A stretch of DNA of 45,516 bases, taken from NCBI RefSeq assembly GCF_900141635.1, contig NZ_FSRH01000019.1:1-45516 (forward strand), in the 5' to 3' direction. Of the stretch, positions 34,582 to 43,346 are shown in pieces. Positions within the stretch are counted from its first letter, which is position 1; each line of letters opens with the position of its first letter. This DNA comes from Peptoclostridium litorale DSM 5388. GTDB taxonomy: Bacteria; Bacillota; Clostridia; Peptostreptococcales; Peptostreptococcaceae. Both the position numbers and the translations under genes were made by a program. The notes under the pieces were generated by a model. It saw only the letters and a list, made by a program, of their open reading frames with translations. It was not told the origin of the DNA and made no database searches.

Positions 34582-34865
34582 TTATACTGCACTTGGAGGA
34601 GAGTCCGGATCATATTTGCTCATAATAAAAATAGCCTTTGTCGGGCAAGCCACCATGCAAGCGCCATCTCCAATGCAGTTTTCTGGACGAACTATTTTAG
34701 CGATGCCATCTTTAATCTCCAACACATCAGGTCCAAGCTTTTTACACAATGCAACGCAATGTCCGCAGCCAAGACATCTAATCTCGTTAATCTCTGGAAT
34801 ATTCCCCTTACAAAGGTTCTTCCGTAAGCCTGGGCCACTTCCACTTCGATTTTCTTGTTTGCCAC
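34582..34865 (-). pseudogene. Frameshifted 2[4Fe-4S]-type ferredoxin with an Asp in one cluster motif
   Basis: A strong start (AGGAGG, then GTG at 34865) opens a frame beginning MANKKIEVEVAQAYGRT, and the ferredoxin body is in the next frame: LCKGNIPEINEIRCLGCGHC, VALCKKLGPDVLEI, CIGDGACMVACPTKAIF, ending DPDSPPSAV at 34582. The span is 284 bases, one short of a multiple of three, so a single-base loss near 34800-34815 separates the halves. It may be a true pseudogene, a sequencing error or, less likely, a programmed -1 shift; no standard slippery heptamer is seen. Motif 1 is C-x2-C-x2-C-x3-C. Motif 2 has Asp in place of the second Cys (C-x2-D-x2-C-x3-CP), as in Pyrococcus furiosus ferredoxin. 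The gene is 77 bases upstream of the Dps-like gene. Confidence 0.85.
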
Positions 34866-35098
34866 GATAATACCTCCTCTTATTTTCCGGCTAGTTCAAT
34901 TCCTTTTTTACCCATTCCATACCCTGTTACTATATTTCCAATTTTTTTATAAATACCCCTTACTTTTTCATTTAATTATTCTTTGGCAAATTTTTTGAAT
35001 TACATACTGCAATTAATTTCACAATCGGCCTTATATCAAAATCACTCTTAAGCACTGCACATTATAAAAAGCTGTGGCATGAATAAAAATTTTCAATA

Positions 35099-35437
35099 TC
35101 AAACGCAGTAGTCCACGGGTTCGTTTTCTTTGTTTTTTGTGCACTTTAGCTCGCCTTTTGAGTGTAGTAGATGAAGCATTGCATTGAATGCGCTTTCGGT
35201 TTTCAGGCCCGAGCTCGTCATGACGTGGGCCGGATTCTCAAGATAGCTTCCCTGTCCCCCTATGGCTGATAAAATGAGGTCCTTTTTTTCATTGTAAAAC
35301 TCTTCTATGAATTTTTCAGCCTTCTTGGTCTTATTGTAATCCTCATCAAGGTAGCCGTCATCTATTAGATGCTTGTCCGGCGGAGCATCTTCTATATAGT
35401 ACTGCGCAAGGTCTGCAAAAAGCTTTTCTCTTTTCAT
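35099..35437 (-). CDS. Hypothetical protein of 112 residues
   Basis: The ATG has a strong GGAGGGG site and the coding bias matches neighbours, so it is likely a real gene. The protein is soluble and charged (MKREKLFADLAQYYIEDAPP), rich in Lys, Glu and Asp, with a helical middle (KKAEKFIEEFYNEKKDLILSAI) and a C-terminal part that could be a winged-helix-like segment (SAFNAMLHLLHSKGELKCT). I do not recognise the family. It is flanked by the ferredoxin gene downstream and the methyl-transfer operon upstream, the latter across a terminator, and appears monocistronic. Confidence 0.7.
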   Translation of the reverse strand: MKREKLFADLAQYYIEDAPPDKHLIDDGYLDEDYNKTKKAEKFIEEFYNEKKDLILSAIGGQGSYLENPAHVMTSSGLKTESAFNAMLHLLHSKGELKCTKNKENEPVDYCV

Positions 35438-35482
35438 AATAACCCCTCCAATGTAGTTTTATTCTTATAATTTATTCCCCAA

Positions 35483-35534
35483 AAAACAAGTGTGCAATCT
35501 CTTTGGAATTTAAAAGAGACTGCACACTTGTTTT
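35483..35534 (-). terminator. Terminator of the corrinoid methyltransferase operon
   Basis: A 22-bp stem with one mismatch (AAAACAAGTGTGCAATCTCTTT at 35483-35504 against 35513-35534) is followed on the minus strand by TTTTTT. It is 28 bases after the MtaA-like gene. Confidence 0.85.
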
Positions 35535-35561
35535 ATTATGGAGGAATTTAATATGAAAAAG

Positions 35562-36647
35562 CTATTTGTATTTATCTATTGAAAGAAGATAATCAAGTTT
35601 TTCAGGATCTATAGGCCAGCCTATTTCACGGGCCGTGTCCATCATTGCGTGGATGTTTTGGATGGGCGTCTCAACGGGAAGCCCGCATCCGGGCATTATC
35701 ATAAAGCCCTTTGGACTGTCCCAAGCGGCTTTTACGCATTTTATGGTTTCTTTCCTGACGTCTTCAGGGCTTCCGAGGAACATTACATTTGATGGGTCGA
35801 CGTTTCCGGCTATTTTAACCCTGTCGCCTATGGCATCGACGCAGGTTCTAAGATCTACAACATTGTCTATGCTGAAAGCATCTATTCCTATGTCGACAAG
35901 ATCCTCAAATATCCCCTCGGTCTTTCCGCATATGTGTATTGAAACTCCCTTGCCCCTTGATTTGAGGTGGGAAACGAGCCTTTTGATATATGGCTTTGCA
36001 AATTCCCTGAAATGCTTTGGACTTACAACAGTACATGAAGACATTGGCTCTGCTATGCCGGGAGTCATTCCCTGCTCTATGGCTGCATCCGCAAAGCTTA
36101 TACAGCTTTGCAGAGATATTTCACAAAGCCTGTGGACTGCTTCTGGATTTTTTAGCATGAGCTTTATAAGACGCTCTACGCCTATCAGGAAAAAGGCGCT
36201 AGTGAAAGGTCCGACTACAAGTGCCGAGCAGGGAACCTGCAAGCCGATTTCATCATATACATATTTCATGGACTCAAGGTGCAGGGGAAGCCTGCCGTCC
36301 TTGTACGGATCTATAGGTTCAAGATGATCAATCTGGGAGACATCTGTTATTGCAGGTTCGAGAAGGTCCGGAGTGTCGTCCAAGGGGAACTTCATCTTTG
36401 CGCCCATAGCCTCTGAAAGGGTGAAAAGGTCTGTGAATACCTTTGCACCGTCGAGGCCGAATGTCTTGTATGTTGCAATTACAGAGCTTGCAAGAGCTCT
36501 AGCGTCTGTGTTGAACTCTGAGATCTTTCTGCCGTTTATTCTGGCTATACCGCATGAAAGGTTAGGATTGCACTGTATCCTGTCAACCCTTTCACCCTTG
36601 GCCATGGCCGCTGCGCGATCAAGGGGATTCATTCGGTCTTTAAGCAC
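35562..36647 (-). CDS. Uroporphyrinogen decarboxylase-fold methyltransferase (MtaA/MtbA-like)
   Basis: This family of zinc enzymes moves methyl groups between a corrinoid protein and a thiol or folate acceptor; MtaA/MtbA are the coenzyme M examples in methanogens, and bacterial relatives are thought to use other acceptors. The protein of about 361 residues has the URO-D-like barrel with zinc ligands in H-x-C (SIHICGKT) and a later Cys (MPGCGLPVETP). It starts with GTG at 36647, with AGAGGTG 5 bases upstream; GTG 36656 is possible. It overlaps the corrinoid protein gene, so the two are made together. No substrate:corrinoid methyltransferase (MtaB, MttB, MtbB) is in the window. Confidence 0.88.
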   Translation of the reverse strand: MLKDRMNPLDRAAAMAKGERVDRIQCNPNLSCGIARINGRKISEFNTDARALASSVIATYKTFGLDGAKVFTDLFTLSEAMGAKMKFPLDDTPDLLEPAITDVSQIDHLEPIDPYKDGRLPLHLESMKYVYDEIGLQVPCSALVVGPFTSAFFLIGVERLIKLMLKNPEAVHRLCEISLQSCISFADAAIEQGMTPGIAEPMSSCTVVSPKHFREFAKPYIKRLVSHLKSRGKGVSIHICGKTEGIFEDLVDIGIDAFSIDNVVDLRTCVDAIGDRVKIAGNVDPSNVMFLGSPEDVRKETIKCVKAAWDSPKGFMIMPGCGLPVETPIQNIHAMMDTAREIGWPIDPEKLDYLLSIDKYK

Positions 36648-37317
36648 TCTTAACACCTCTTTTTAGCTTGCTTTCAACTATCTCTTTTGCAAGCTTTGCA
36701 GCTCTTGAGGCTTCAGGGGCGTATCCGTCGGCGCCTATCTTGTCGGCGAAGCTTTGAGATATAGGGCCGCCGCCAACCATTACAACTACGTCGTCTCTTA
36801 TGCCCTCCGATTTCAAAAGGTCTATAACGATTTGCATGTTGTTCATTGTTGTAGTCATGAGAGTTGAAAGCCCTATGACGCAGGCGCTTATTTCCTTCGC
36901 CTTTGCAACGAAGTCCTCAGGAGGGACATCCCTTCCCATGTCTACAACTTCAAATCCCACAGTTTCAAGCATTATTTTGAAAAGGTTCTTCCCTATGTCG
37001 TGAGTGTCTCCTTGAACCACTCCAACAACGGCCCTTAGCTTTTCCTCGCTGTCATCGTATCTAAGGTGAGGAGTAATAACGTCAAGCCCCCTGTACATTG
37101 CATCGGAACACATAAGAAGTTCAGGTATGTAGTATTCCTCTTCTTCGTACAGCTTTCCGGCCCTGTCCATCCCTACGGCAAGCCCCTCGTTTATTGCATC
37201 GAACGCTTCAAATCCGTTGTCTATGTACTTGTTTGAAAGCTCTTCAACCAGGTCCTCTTCCATTTCAACAACGGCGTCAGACAGTTCGCTTATTAAGTTA
37301 TATTTGATTTCAGACAT
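36640..37317 (-). CDS. Corrinoid (B12-binding) methyl-carrier protein
   Basis: The 225-residue protein has the MtaC/MtbC layout: a helical cap (about 1-90) followed by a Rossmann B12-binding domain with the cobalt-ligand motif D-x-H-x-x-G (Asp104-Thr-His106-Asp-Ile-Gly109) in VVQGDTHDIGKN, GLSTLMTTTM and VMVGGGPIS. It carries a methyl group on cobalt between two methyltransferases. GGGAGGGT precedes the ATG. It has a good promoter at 37401-37429 and overlaps the MtaA-like gene downstream. Confidence 0.93.
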   Translation of the reverse strand: MSEIKYNLISELSDAVVEMEEDLVEELSNKYIDNGFEAFDAINEGLAVGMDRAGKLYEEEEYYIPELLMCSDAMYRGLDVITPHLRYDDSEEKLRAVVGVVQGDTHDIGKNLFKIMLETVGFEVVDMGRDVPPEDFVAKAKEISACVIGLSTLMTTTMNNMQIVIDLLKSEGIRDDVVVMVGGGPISQSFADKIGADGYAPEASRAAKLAKEIVESKLKRGVKSA

Positions 37318-37400
37318 AAAGTACCCTCCCGTATAATCGATTTATAAAAATACTAAACGCATGACACATAATGCGGATAAAAACACATTTTTACAAACCA

Positions 37401-37429
37401 ACTATAACTCAAAAATATCTGCTGTTCAA
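37401..37429 (-). promoter_or_regulatory. Promoter of the corrinoid operon
   Basis: On the minus strand TTGAAC (37429-37424), 17 bases, then TATAGT (37406-37401), about 85 bases before the corrinoid start. Confidence 0.7.
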
Positions 37430-37640
37430 ATTGAAAAATATTATATGAAAAATAACAGTATAGATAAATTTGATAAAGAAAAACGAGCATAATCAGGCTG
37501 CACTGGAGATATGTGCTGAAGAGCTTTTAAATACAGGATTTTGGGTTGGATGCATTCATAATATAAACATGAACAATTAATGAATACAAATCTGATCACT
37601 GTGAAAAGATTGACTGTATTTGAGATTACTGAAAAAAAGA

Positions 37641-37669
37641 TTTATAAAGATGTAAAAAATAGGTATACT
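37641..37669 (+). promoter_or_regulatory. Candidate promoter of the cas operon
   Basis: TTTATA (37641-37646), a 17-base spacer and TATACT (37664-37669), about 125 bases before the cas3 start. The -10 lies in a small palindrome, GTATACTATAC. Confidence 0.45.
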
Positions 37670-37797
37670 ATACACATGAATTATAAAAAAATTCCAATAT
37701 AGCAGAATGATTCCATAAATGGAGTTGAAATGTATAGTGGGAAGCACGTTATTTATACATGTGTATTTAAAAATAGGTTATAGGAGTTGTGTGATAT

Positions 37798-39963
37798 ATG
37801 AAATATTTTGCCCATTCTTCAGATGGAAAGCAATGGCAGACCATGCTGGAACACTTGGAACAAACGGCTAAAATAGCAAGTCGTAATGCATTGAAGTTTA
37901 ATGCACGAGACTTTGGATACATATGCGGACTTCTGCACGATGTAGGGAAGTATTCACTAGAATTTCAGGAAAAACTTAAGGGGAAGAGCGTGAAAGTTGA
38001 CCATTCCACAGCAGGAGCGCAAGAGGTTTTGAGGCTTTATGGTGACGCTCTTGGAATACTATTGGCATATTGCATAGCAGGTCACCACAGCGGACTACCA
38101 GATTACGGTTCACAAGCGTCGACAGAAGGGACTCTCTGTTCAAGAAAAACTAAGGATATGCCGGATTACAGCGCATATAAAGAAGAGATTAATTTGGATG
38201 ATATGGAGAAGAATCTGGCAGTTCCGGTTAAACCTCTGGGTAATTTTATGGGCTTTACGCTGTCTTTTTTTATAAGGATGCTTTATTCTTGCCTTGTGGA
38301 TGCTGATTTCATAGATACGGAACAGTACATGTCTGATGAAGCAAATCAGAGGGGCAATAATCTGAATATTGAAAATTTGAATGGACGATTGAAACGGTTC
38401 ATGGGGAATTTTAAATGTGACGAGAGCAAAATAAATAAAAAAAGAGAAGAGATATTAAAATGCTGCATGGAGTTTTCGTTGAGCCCCCCTGGACTATATT
38501 CGCTGACAGTACCAACAGGAGGCGGAAAAACATATTCTTCACTTGCATTTGGGCTCAATCACGCCGATGTGAATGGACTTGAAAGAATAATATATGTAAT
38601 ACCATATACCAGCATAATAGAGCAAAATGCAAAGGTATTCAAGAATGTGCTTGGAGAAGAAAATGTGCTGGAACATCACTGCAACTATCAATTTGAGAAT
38701 TCGGACAATGAATATATCCAAAGTCTCAATGAAAAACTAAGGCTTGCGTCTGAAAACTGGGACATCCCGATTGTAGTAACGACTAATGTTCAATTTTTCG
38801 AGTCGATTTTTTCAAACAGGAGCTCAAAATCCAGGAAAATACACAATATGTCAAAAAGCGTAATAATATTTGACGAAGCTCAAATGCTGCCTCTGGAATA
38901 CTTAAAGCCTTGTCTTTTGGCGATTTGCGAACTTGTCAAAAATTATGGCTCAACAGCGATATTGTGTACAGCCACTCAGCCTGCAGTGAATGATATTTTC
39001 CCGGAGTTTGCGACGCCTAAGGAGATAATGGAAGATCCAAGACAACTTTATCAAGACTTCAAAAAGGTGAGGGTTTTGAGCAAGGGTGAAATTGAAGATG
39101 AGGAACTTGCAAATGAGATGAATGAGCTTGAGCAGGTGCTTTGCATAGTAAATACACGGAAACACGCAAAAAAGATATGTAAACTACTGAAGGGAAAGGT
39201 TTTCCACTTGAGCACACTCATGTGTCCCGAACACAGAAAAGAAACACTTGATGAAATCAGAAGGAGGCTTGAAGGCGGGCAGCAGTGCAGGGTGGTTTCA
39301 ACCCAGCTTATAGAAGCCGGGGTTGACGTTGACTTTCCGGTTGTATACAGAGCTATGGCAGGCATAGACTCGATTGTCCAATCGGCGGGGAGATGTAATA
39401 GAGAAGGACGGATGAAAGAAGGAATGGTTTTTGTATTCAATCCGGCTTCTCAGGAGGCAAAATCAAAGGGGTATCTTGCAAGGACGGCAAAAGTGGCTGA
39501 AATGGTTTTTAGAAAATACGAAGATCCGATTTCTCTTGAAGCGATCGATTTTTACTTTAAACTGCTGTATGACATAGAGGGAGAAGAAACCTTTGATAAG
39601 AAGGGGATAATAGACTGCTTTGAAGAACGGGGCAGACATCTGGAGTTTGATTTTAAGACGGCTGCCCAAAAATTCAAACTGATTGAAAATGATATGAGGT
39701 CCGTTGTGATACCATATGATGCAAGGGCAAATGAGATATTGGAAGAGGCAAAGTATAGCCCTTATCCAATGAGCTCGGCAAGAAAACTGCAGCCATATAC
39801 GGTGTCCATTTATGAACATGAATACAGGATGCTGGTTAAAAATACTGCTCTGAAAACAGTTAATGACAGATTTACAGTGCTTGACGACTTAAAAAACGGA
39901 TATGATGACAATACGGGCCTTATAATACCTGAGGATATGTCTGGAGAAGGAATATTTATTTAA
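37798..39963 (+). CDS. cas3: Type I CRISPR nuclease-helicase Cas3
   Basis: The 721-residue protein fuses an N-terminal HD nuclease (LLHDVGKYS with His47-Asp48, then AGHHSGLPD about 94-102) to a superfamily-2 helicase. Helicase motifs are Walker A VPTGGGKTYS (about 238-247), DEAQ (359-362), TATQP, then STQLIEAGVDVDF and QSAGRCNREG. Recruited by Cascade bound to target DNA, it unwinds and degrades the non-target strand. It is the first gene of the operon and is complete. The subtype is I-C from the gene set that follows. The ATG lies 8-9 bases after AGGAG. Confidence 0.95.
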   Translation: MKYFAHSSDGKQWQTMLEHLEQTAKIASRNALKFNARDFGYICGLLHDVGKYSLEFQEKLKGKSVKVDHSTAGAQEVLRLYGDALGILLAYCIAGHHSGLPDYGSQASTEGTLCSRKTKDMPDYSAYKEEINLDDMEKNLAVPVKPLGNFMGFTLSFFIRMLYSCLVDADFIDTEQYMSDEANQRGNNLNIENLNGRLKRFMGNFKCDESKINKKREEILKCCMEFSLSPPGLYSLTVPTGGGKTYSSLAFGLNHADVNGLERIIYVIPYTSIIEQNAKVFKNVLGEENVLEHHCNYQFENSDNEYIQSLNEKLRLASENWDIPIVVTTNVQFFESIFSNRSSKSRKIHNMSKSVIIFDEAQMLPLEYLKPCLLAICELVKNYGSTAILCTATQPAVNDIFPEFATPKEIMEDPRQLYQDFKKVRVLSKGEIEDEELANEMNELEQVLCIVNTRKHAKKICKLLKGKVFHLSTLMCPEHRKETLDEIRRRLEGGQQCRVVSTQLIEAGVDVDFPVVYRAMAGIDSIVQSAGRCNREGRMKEGMVFVFNPASQEAKSKGYLARTAKVAEMVFRKYEDPISLEAIDFYFKLLYDIEGEETFDKKGIIDCFEERGRHLEFDFKTAAQKFKLIENDMRSVVIPYDARANEILEEAKYSPYPMSSARKLQPYTVSIYEHEYRMLVKNTALKTVNDRFTVLDDLKNGYDDNTGLIIPEDMSGEGIFI

Positions 39964-39980
39964 AGGCAGGAGGTTGAAAA

Positions 39981-40631
39981 ATGGGATATGGGATTAAGTT
40001 GAAGGTCTATGGTGATTACGCCTGTTTTACAAGGCCGGAAATGAAGGTGGAGCGTGTAAGCTATGATGTTATGACTCCGTCTGCAGCAAGGGGGATAATT
40101 GAAGCTATTTACTGGAAACCAGCGATACGTTGGATTGTGGACAGGATTCATGTGATTAACGAAATCAAGTTTACAAACATAAGGCGAAATGAGATCAGCC
40201 AGAAAATTCCAAAGGGGAATATTAAAAAGGCCATGGATGGAAAGTCTGTGGAATTGTATCAGGTTGCGCCGGACATAAGGCAACAAAGAGCGGCCTTGGT
40301 GCTAAGAGATGTATGCTACATAATAGAGGCTCATTTTGAAATGACTGACAAAGCGGGAGAGGATGACACTCCGCAAAAGCACTACAATATAGCTCTCAGA
40401 AGGATGAGGCAGGGGAAGTGTTACCATCAGCCGTATTTTGGAACCAGGGAGTTTTCGGTGAAATTCGAGCATGTGGATGGTGATGTGGAAAAGAGTTTTT
40501 ACAAGGGGGAGAGGGACCTTGGCTGGATGCTCTGGGACATAGACTTTAAAAATGATATGGCTGCTATATTTTATAGGGCAAATATGAAAGACGGGGTTGT
40601 TGACGTGGAAGAACTTAAGAGAAAGGGGTGA
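39981..40631 (+). CDS. cas5c: Type I-C Cas5 (Cas5c/Cas5d), crRNA-processing nuclease
   Basis: Type I-C lacks Cas6, and Cas5 cuts the pre-crRNA and caps the 5' handle. The 216-residue RAMP protein begins with the ferredoxin-like MGYGIKLKVYGDYACFTRPE. It has candidates for the catalytic residues known in the Bacillus halodurans enzyme: Tyr44 in EAIYWKP and Lys133-His134 in TPQKHYNI. GGAGG is upstream of the ATG. The gap to cas3 is 17 bases, and the stop is 7 bases before cas8c, so translation is tightly linked. Confidence 0.93.
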   Translation: MGYGIKLKVYGDYACFTRPEMKVERVSYDVMTPSAARGIIEAIYWKPAIRWIVDRIHVINEIKFTNIRRNEISQKIPKGNIKKAMDGKSVELYQVAPDIRQQRAALVLRDVCYIIEAHFEMTDKAGEDDTPQKHYNIALRRMRQGKCYHQPYFGTREFSVKFEHVDGDVEKSFYKGERDLGWMLWDIDFKNDMAAIFYRANMKDGVVDVEELKRKG

Positions 40632-40638
40632 TCAAAAG

Positions 40639-42453
40639 GTGATTATAGATGCATTGAAAAGGTATTATGAAATTCTTGCGGAAGATGAAAAAAGCGGAGT
40701 GCCGCCATATGGCTATAGTAGTGCAAAAGTTGGATTTGCGTTCAATATATCACTCCAAGGGAAACTGCTCGATGTTATTCCCCTGAAAGAGCAGGTGCAG
40801 TCGGGGAAAAAGACAAGACTGGTTCCAAGGATAATGATAGTGCCAGAACAAAGTGTGAGAGCAGCAGGAATCAAGTCGAACTTCATGTGTGATAACAGCA
40901 CATATGTTATGGGAGTTGATAACAAGGGAAAGCCTAAAAGGTCAATAGAAGCTTTTGAAGCATTTAAAAAGCTGCATGAAGACATATTGAAAGATGCAGA
41001 GGGAGACCACGCAAAGGCTGTGCTGTCATTTTTAAACAGATGGGAAATTGAAAATGCAAAAACACATCCTGCTCTTCTGGACTCCGTTGAGGAAATCATG
41101 GAAGGAAGCAATATAGTATTTAAATTGGATGGCAATAAGGGATATATTCACGAGGACAGGGAGATAAAATCCCTGTGGGATGAATACATCTTAAAATGCG
41201 AAGATGACGTTGTAGGTCAGTGCCTTATAACGGGGGAATACGGCCCGATAGAGAGGATACACCCCAATGTAAAGAATGTGAAAAATGCCCAGTCGAGCGG
41301 GGCGTCCATAGTGTCGTTTAATGAACTGTCATATGAGTCCTATGGAAAAAAGCAAAGCTACAATTCGCCTATAGGTAAATATTCAGCTTTTGCGTATACG
41401 GCGATGTTAAATCACATGCTTTCGAGCAACAAGCAAAAGATTCAGGTCGGGGATGCGACAACTGTGTTCTGGGCTGAGAGTCCTGAAGAGATATACAGGG
41501 ATTTGGCAGCCGAGCTTTTCAACCCTTTTGCAGAGAAGAGCGCGAAAAAAGGCAATAGTGAATACAGAAGGAGCGAAAAAACTGAAGTGTTGGTAAAAGA
41601 CGTGATTTCAAGGGCGAAAGCAGGGATGAAAATCGGAGACGTCGACAGCGATATTGACCCGAAGACCAAATTTTACATACTGGGCCTTTCGCCGAATGCA
41701 GCCAGGATTTCGATAAGATTTTTCCATGCAGACAGTTTTGGAGGTTTTGTAGAAAAAACAGTGCAGCACTATAGGGATTTGGAAATTGTAAAAGATTTTA
41801 AAGAAAGGACAGATAACATTCCTATGTGGATGCTTTTACAGGAGACGGCATCGCCTAAAGGCAGGGAAAAAGAAGTCAACCCTCTTTTGGCGGGTTCGCT
41901 CATGCGTTCAATAGTAAATGGAGCAGGGTACCCATCGATACTATTCAATGCCATCATGGGGAGAATAAGGGCTGATATGGACGATAAGGACAAGAATATC
42001 CAAAAGATAAACTATGTAAGAGCATCGATAATAAAGGCGTATTTGACCAGAAAAGCGAGGATACAAAATAACAAAAAGGTAGAGGAGGTTTTAACAGTGA
42101 GCTTGAATGAAAATGCAACGAATGTCGAATATCTGCTGGGAAGACTTTTTGCAGTATTGGAAAAGGCGCAGCAGGATGCCAATCCGGGAATTAATGCAAC
42201 CATAAAGGATCGTTATTTTTCATCAGCGTCTGCAACTCCAGCTGTCTCATTTCCAATACTGCTGAGACTTGCACAGCATCATGTTTCTAAGTCTGAGTAT
42301 GGCTACTCCATAGACAGGAAGATTGAAGCCATAATGGACAAAATAGGCAGTTTTCCAGCACATTTGACGCTTGAGCAGCAGGGAATTTTTGTGCTGGGGT
42401 ATTATCATCAAAGGGTGGCGCTATTCCAAAAATCAAGTGATTCAAAAAAATAA
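40639..42453 (+). CDS. cas8c: Type I-C Cascade large subunit Cas8c (Csd1)
   Basis: The 604-residue large subunit normally recognises the PAM and positions Cas3. It begins with GTG at 40639 (VIIDALKRYYEILAED), with AAAGGGG about 10 bases upstream, inside the end of cas5c. Family marks include GVPPYGYSSAKVGFAFNISLQGKL, VGQCLITGEYGPIERIHPN, SFNELSYESYGKKQSYNSPIGKYSAFAYTAML and FYILGLSPNAARISIRFFH. The C-terminal quarter (about 470-604) is the helical region that in I-C may yield the small subunit Cas11 from an internal start. There is no truncation. Confidence 0.93.
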   Translation: MIIDALKRYYEILAEDEKSGVPPYGYSSAKVGFAFNISLQGKLLDVIPLKEQVQSGKKTRLVPRIMIVPEQSVRAAGIKSNFMCDNSTYVMGVDNKGKPKRSIEAFEAFKKLHEDILKDAEGDHAKAVLSFLNRWEIENAKTHPALLDSVEEIMEGSNIVFKLDGNKGYIHEDREIKSLWDEYILKCEDDVVGQCLITGEYGPIERIHPNVKNVKNAQSSGASIVSFNELSYESYGKKQSYNSPIGKYSAFAYTAMLNHMLSSNKQKIQVGDATTVFWAESPEEIYRDLAAELFNPFAEKSAKKGNSEYRRSEKTEVLVKDVISRAKAGMKIGDVDSDIDPKTKFYILGLSPNAARISIRFFHADSFGGFVEKTVQHYRDLEIVKDFKERTDNIPMWMLLQETASPKGREKEVNPLLAGSLMRSIVNGAGYPSILFNAIMGRIRADMDDKDKNIQKINYVRASIIKAYLTRKARIQNNKKVEEVLTVSLNENATNVEYLLGRLFAVLEKAQQDANPGINATIKDRYFSSASATPAVSFPILLRLAQHHVSKSEYGYSIDRKIEAIMDKIGSFPAHLTLEQQGIFVLGYYHQRVALFQKSSDSKK

Positions 42454-42477
42454 AATTCAGATATGGAGGTTTTAAGA

Positions 42478-43344
42478 ATGGGTGAGTCGATAAAAAATCG
42501 TTATGAATTTGTGATACTTTTTGATGTTGAAAATGGAAATCCGAATGGAGACCCGGATGCAGGGAATATGCCAAGAATTGACCCGGAAACCGGACATGGG
42601 ATTGTGACCGATGTGTGTATAAAAAGAAAAATCAGAAATTATGTAGAAATTTTAAAGGAGGACAGCGAAGGATATAAGATATATGTAAAGGAAGGCGCAG
42701 TGCTTAACAAGCAGCATGAAACGGCGTATATAGGACTTGGAATTGACGTTAAGGATGATAAAAAGGCGAAGGCTAACCGTGAACCACTAAGGGACTTCAT
42801 GTGCAAAAATTTCTATGACATACGTGCTTTTGGAGCGGTTATGACTACAAAGATCAACTGTGGCCAGGTTAGAGGGCCTATCCAGATAAACTTTGCAAGA
42901 AGCATAGACCCTATAGTTACTCAAGAGGTTACAATAACAAGAATGGCTGTAACAACTGAAAAGGATGCTGAAAGCAAAACTAATGAAATGGGAAGAAAGC
43001 ACATAGTGCCGTATGCACTTTACAAGACCGAAGGATATATATCCGCGAATATAGCAAAGAAAACGACGGGTTTTTCAGAAACAGACCTGGAGCTTTTGTG
43101 GGAAGCAATAATAAATATGTTCGAACATGACCATTCGGCGTCAAGAGGAAAAATGGCTGTCAGAAAGCTGATTGTATTTGAACATGAGTCGGAACTTGGA
43201 AATGCACCTTCGCATAAATTATTTGATCTTATAGATGTGAAGAAAAAAGAGGAAAATATGACTGCAAGAGCATATTCAGACTATAACGTTAAAATAGATT
43301 CAAGTTCTGTTCCAAATGGCGTTAAAATAATCGAGAAGCTTTAG
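42478..43344 (+). CDS. cas7c: Type I-C Cascade backbone Cas7c (Csd2)
   Basis: The 288-residue RAMP protein forms the repeated backbone along the crRNA. It starts MGESIKNRYEFVILFDVENG and shows the Csd2 signature NPNGDPDAGNMPRIDPETG, then KRKIRNYVEI, DIRAFGAVMT, GQVRGPIQI and TEKDAESKTNEMGRKHIVPYALYKTEGYI. GGAGG lies 8 bases before ATG 42478; the upstream in-frame ATG at 42463 precedes that site and is unlikely. The gap to cas4 is two bases. Confidence 0.95.
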   Translation: MGESIKNRYEFVILFDVENGNPNGDPDAGNMPRIDPETGHGIVTDVCIKRKIRNYVEILKEDSEGYKIYVKEGAVLNKQHETAYIGLGIDVKDDKKAKANREPLRDFMCKNFYDIRAFGAVMTTKINCGQVRGPIQINFARSIDPIVTQEVTITRMAVTTEKDAESKTNEMGRKHIVPYALYKTEGYISANIAKKTTGFSETDLELLWEAIINMFEHDHSASRGKMAVRKLIVFEHESELGNAPSHKLFDLIDVKKKEENMTARAYSDYNVKIDSSSVPNGVKIIEKL

Positions 43345-43346
43345 AA

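Larger units (their letters stand above)
37318..37797. other. Divergent intergenic region between corrinoid and cas operons
   Basis: This 480-base AT-rich stretch has no gene. It holds the minus-strand corrinoid promoter and a candidate plus-strand cas promoter. No CRISPR repeat, riboswitch or strong hairpin was recognised. Confidence 0.5.

Noticed and set aside
34795-34825. Programmed -1 frameshift in the ferredoxin gene
   Set aside because: No X-XXY-YYZ slippery heptamer and no evident downstream stimulator; a deletion or sequence error is simpler.
34396-34870. Plus-strand frames across the Dps-like/ferredoxin region
   Set aside because: They lack ribosome sites, while the minus strand encodes clear ferredoxin and ferritin motifs.
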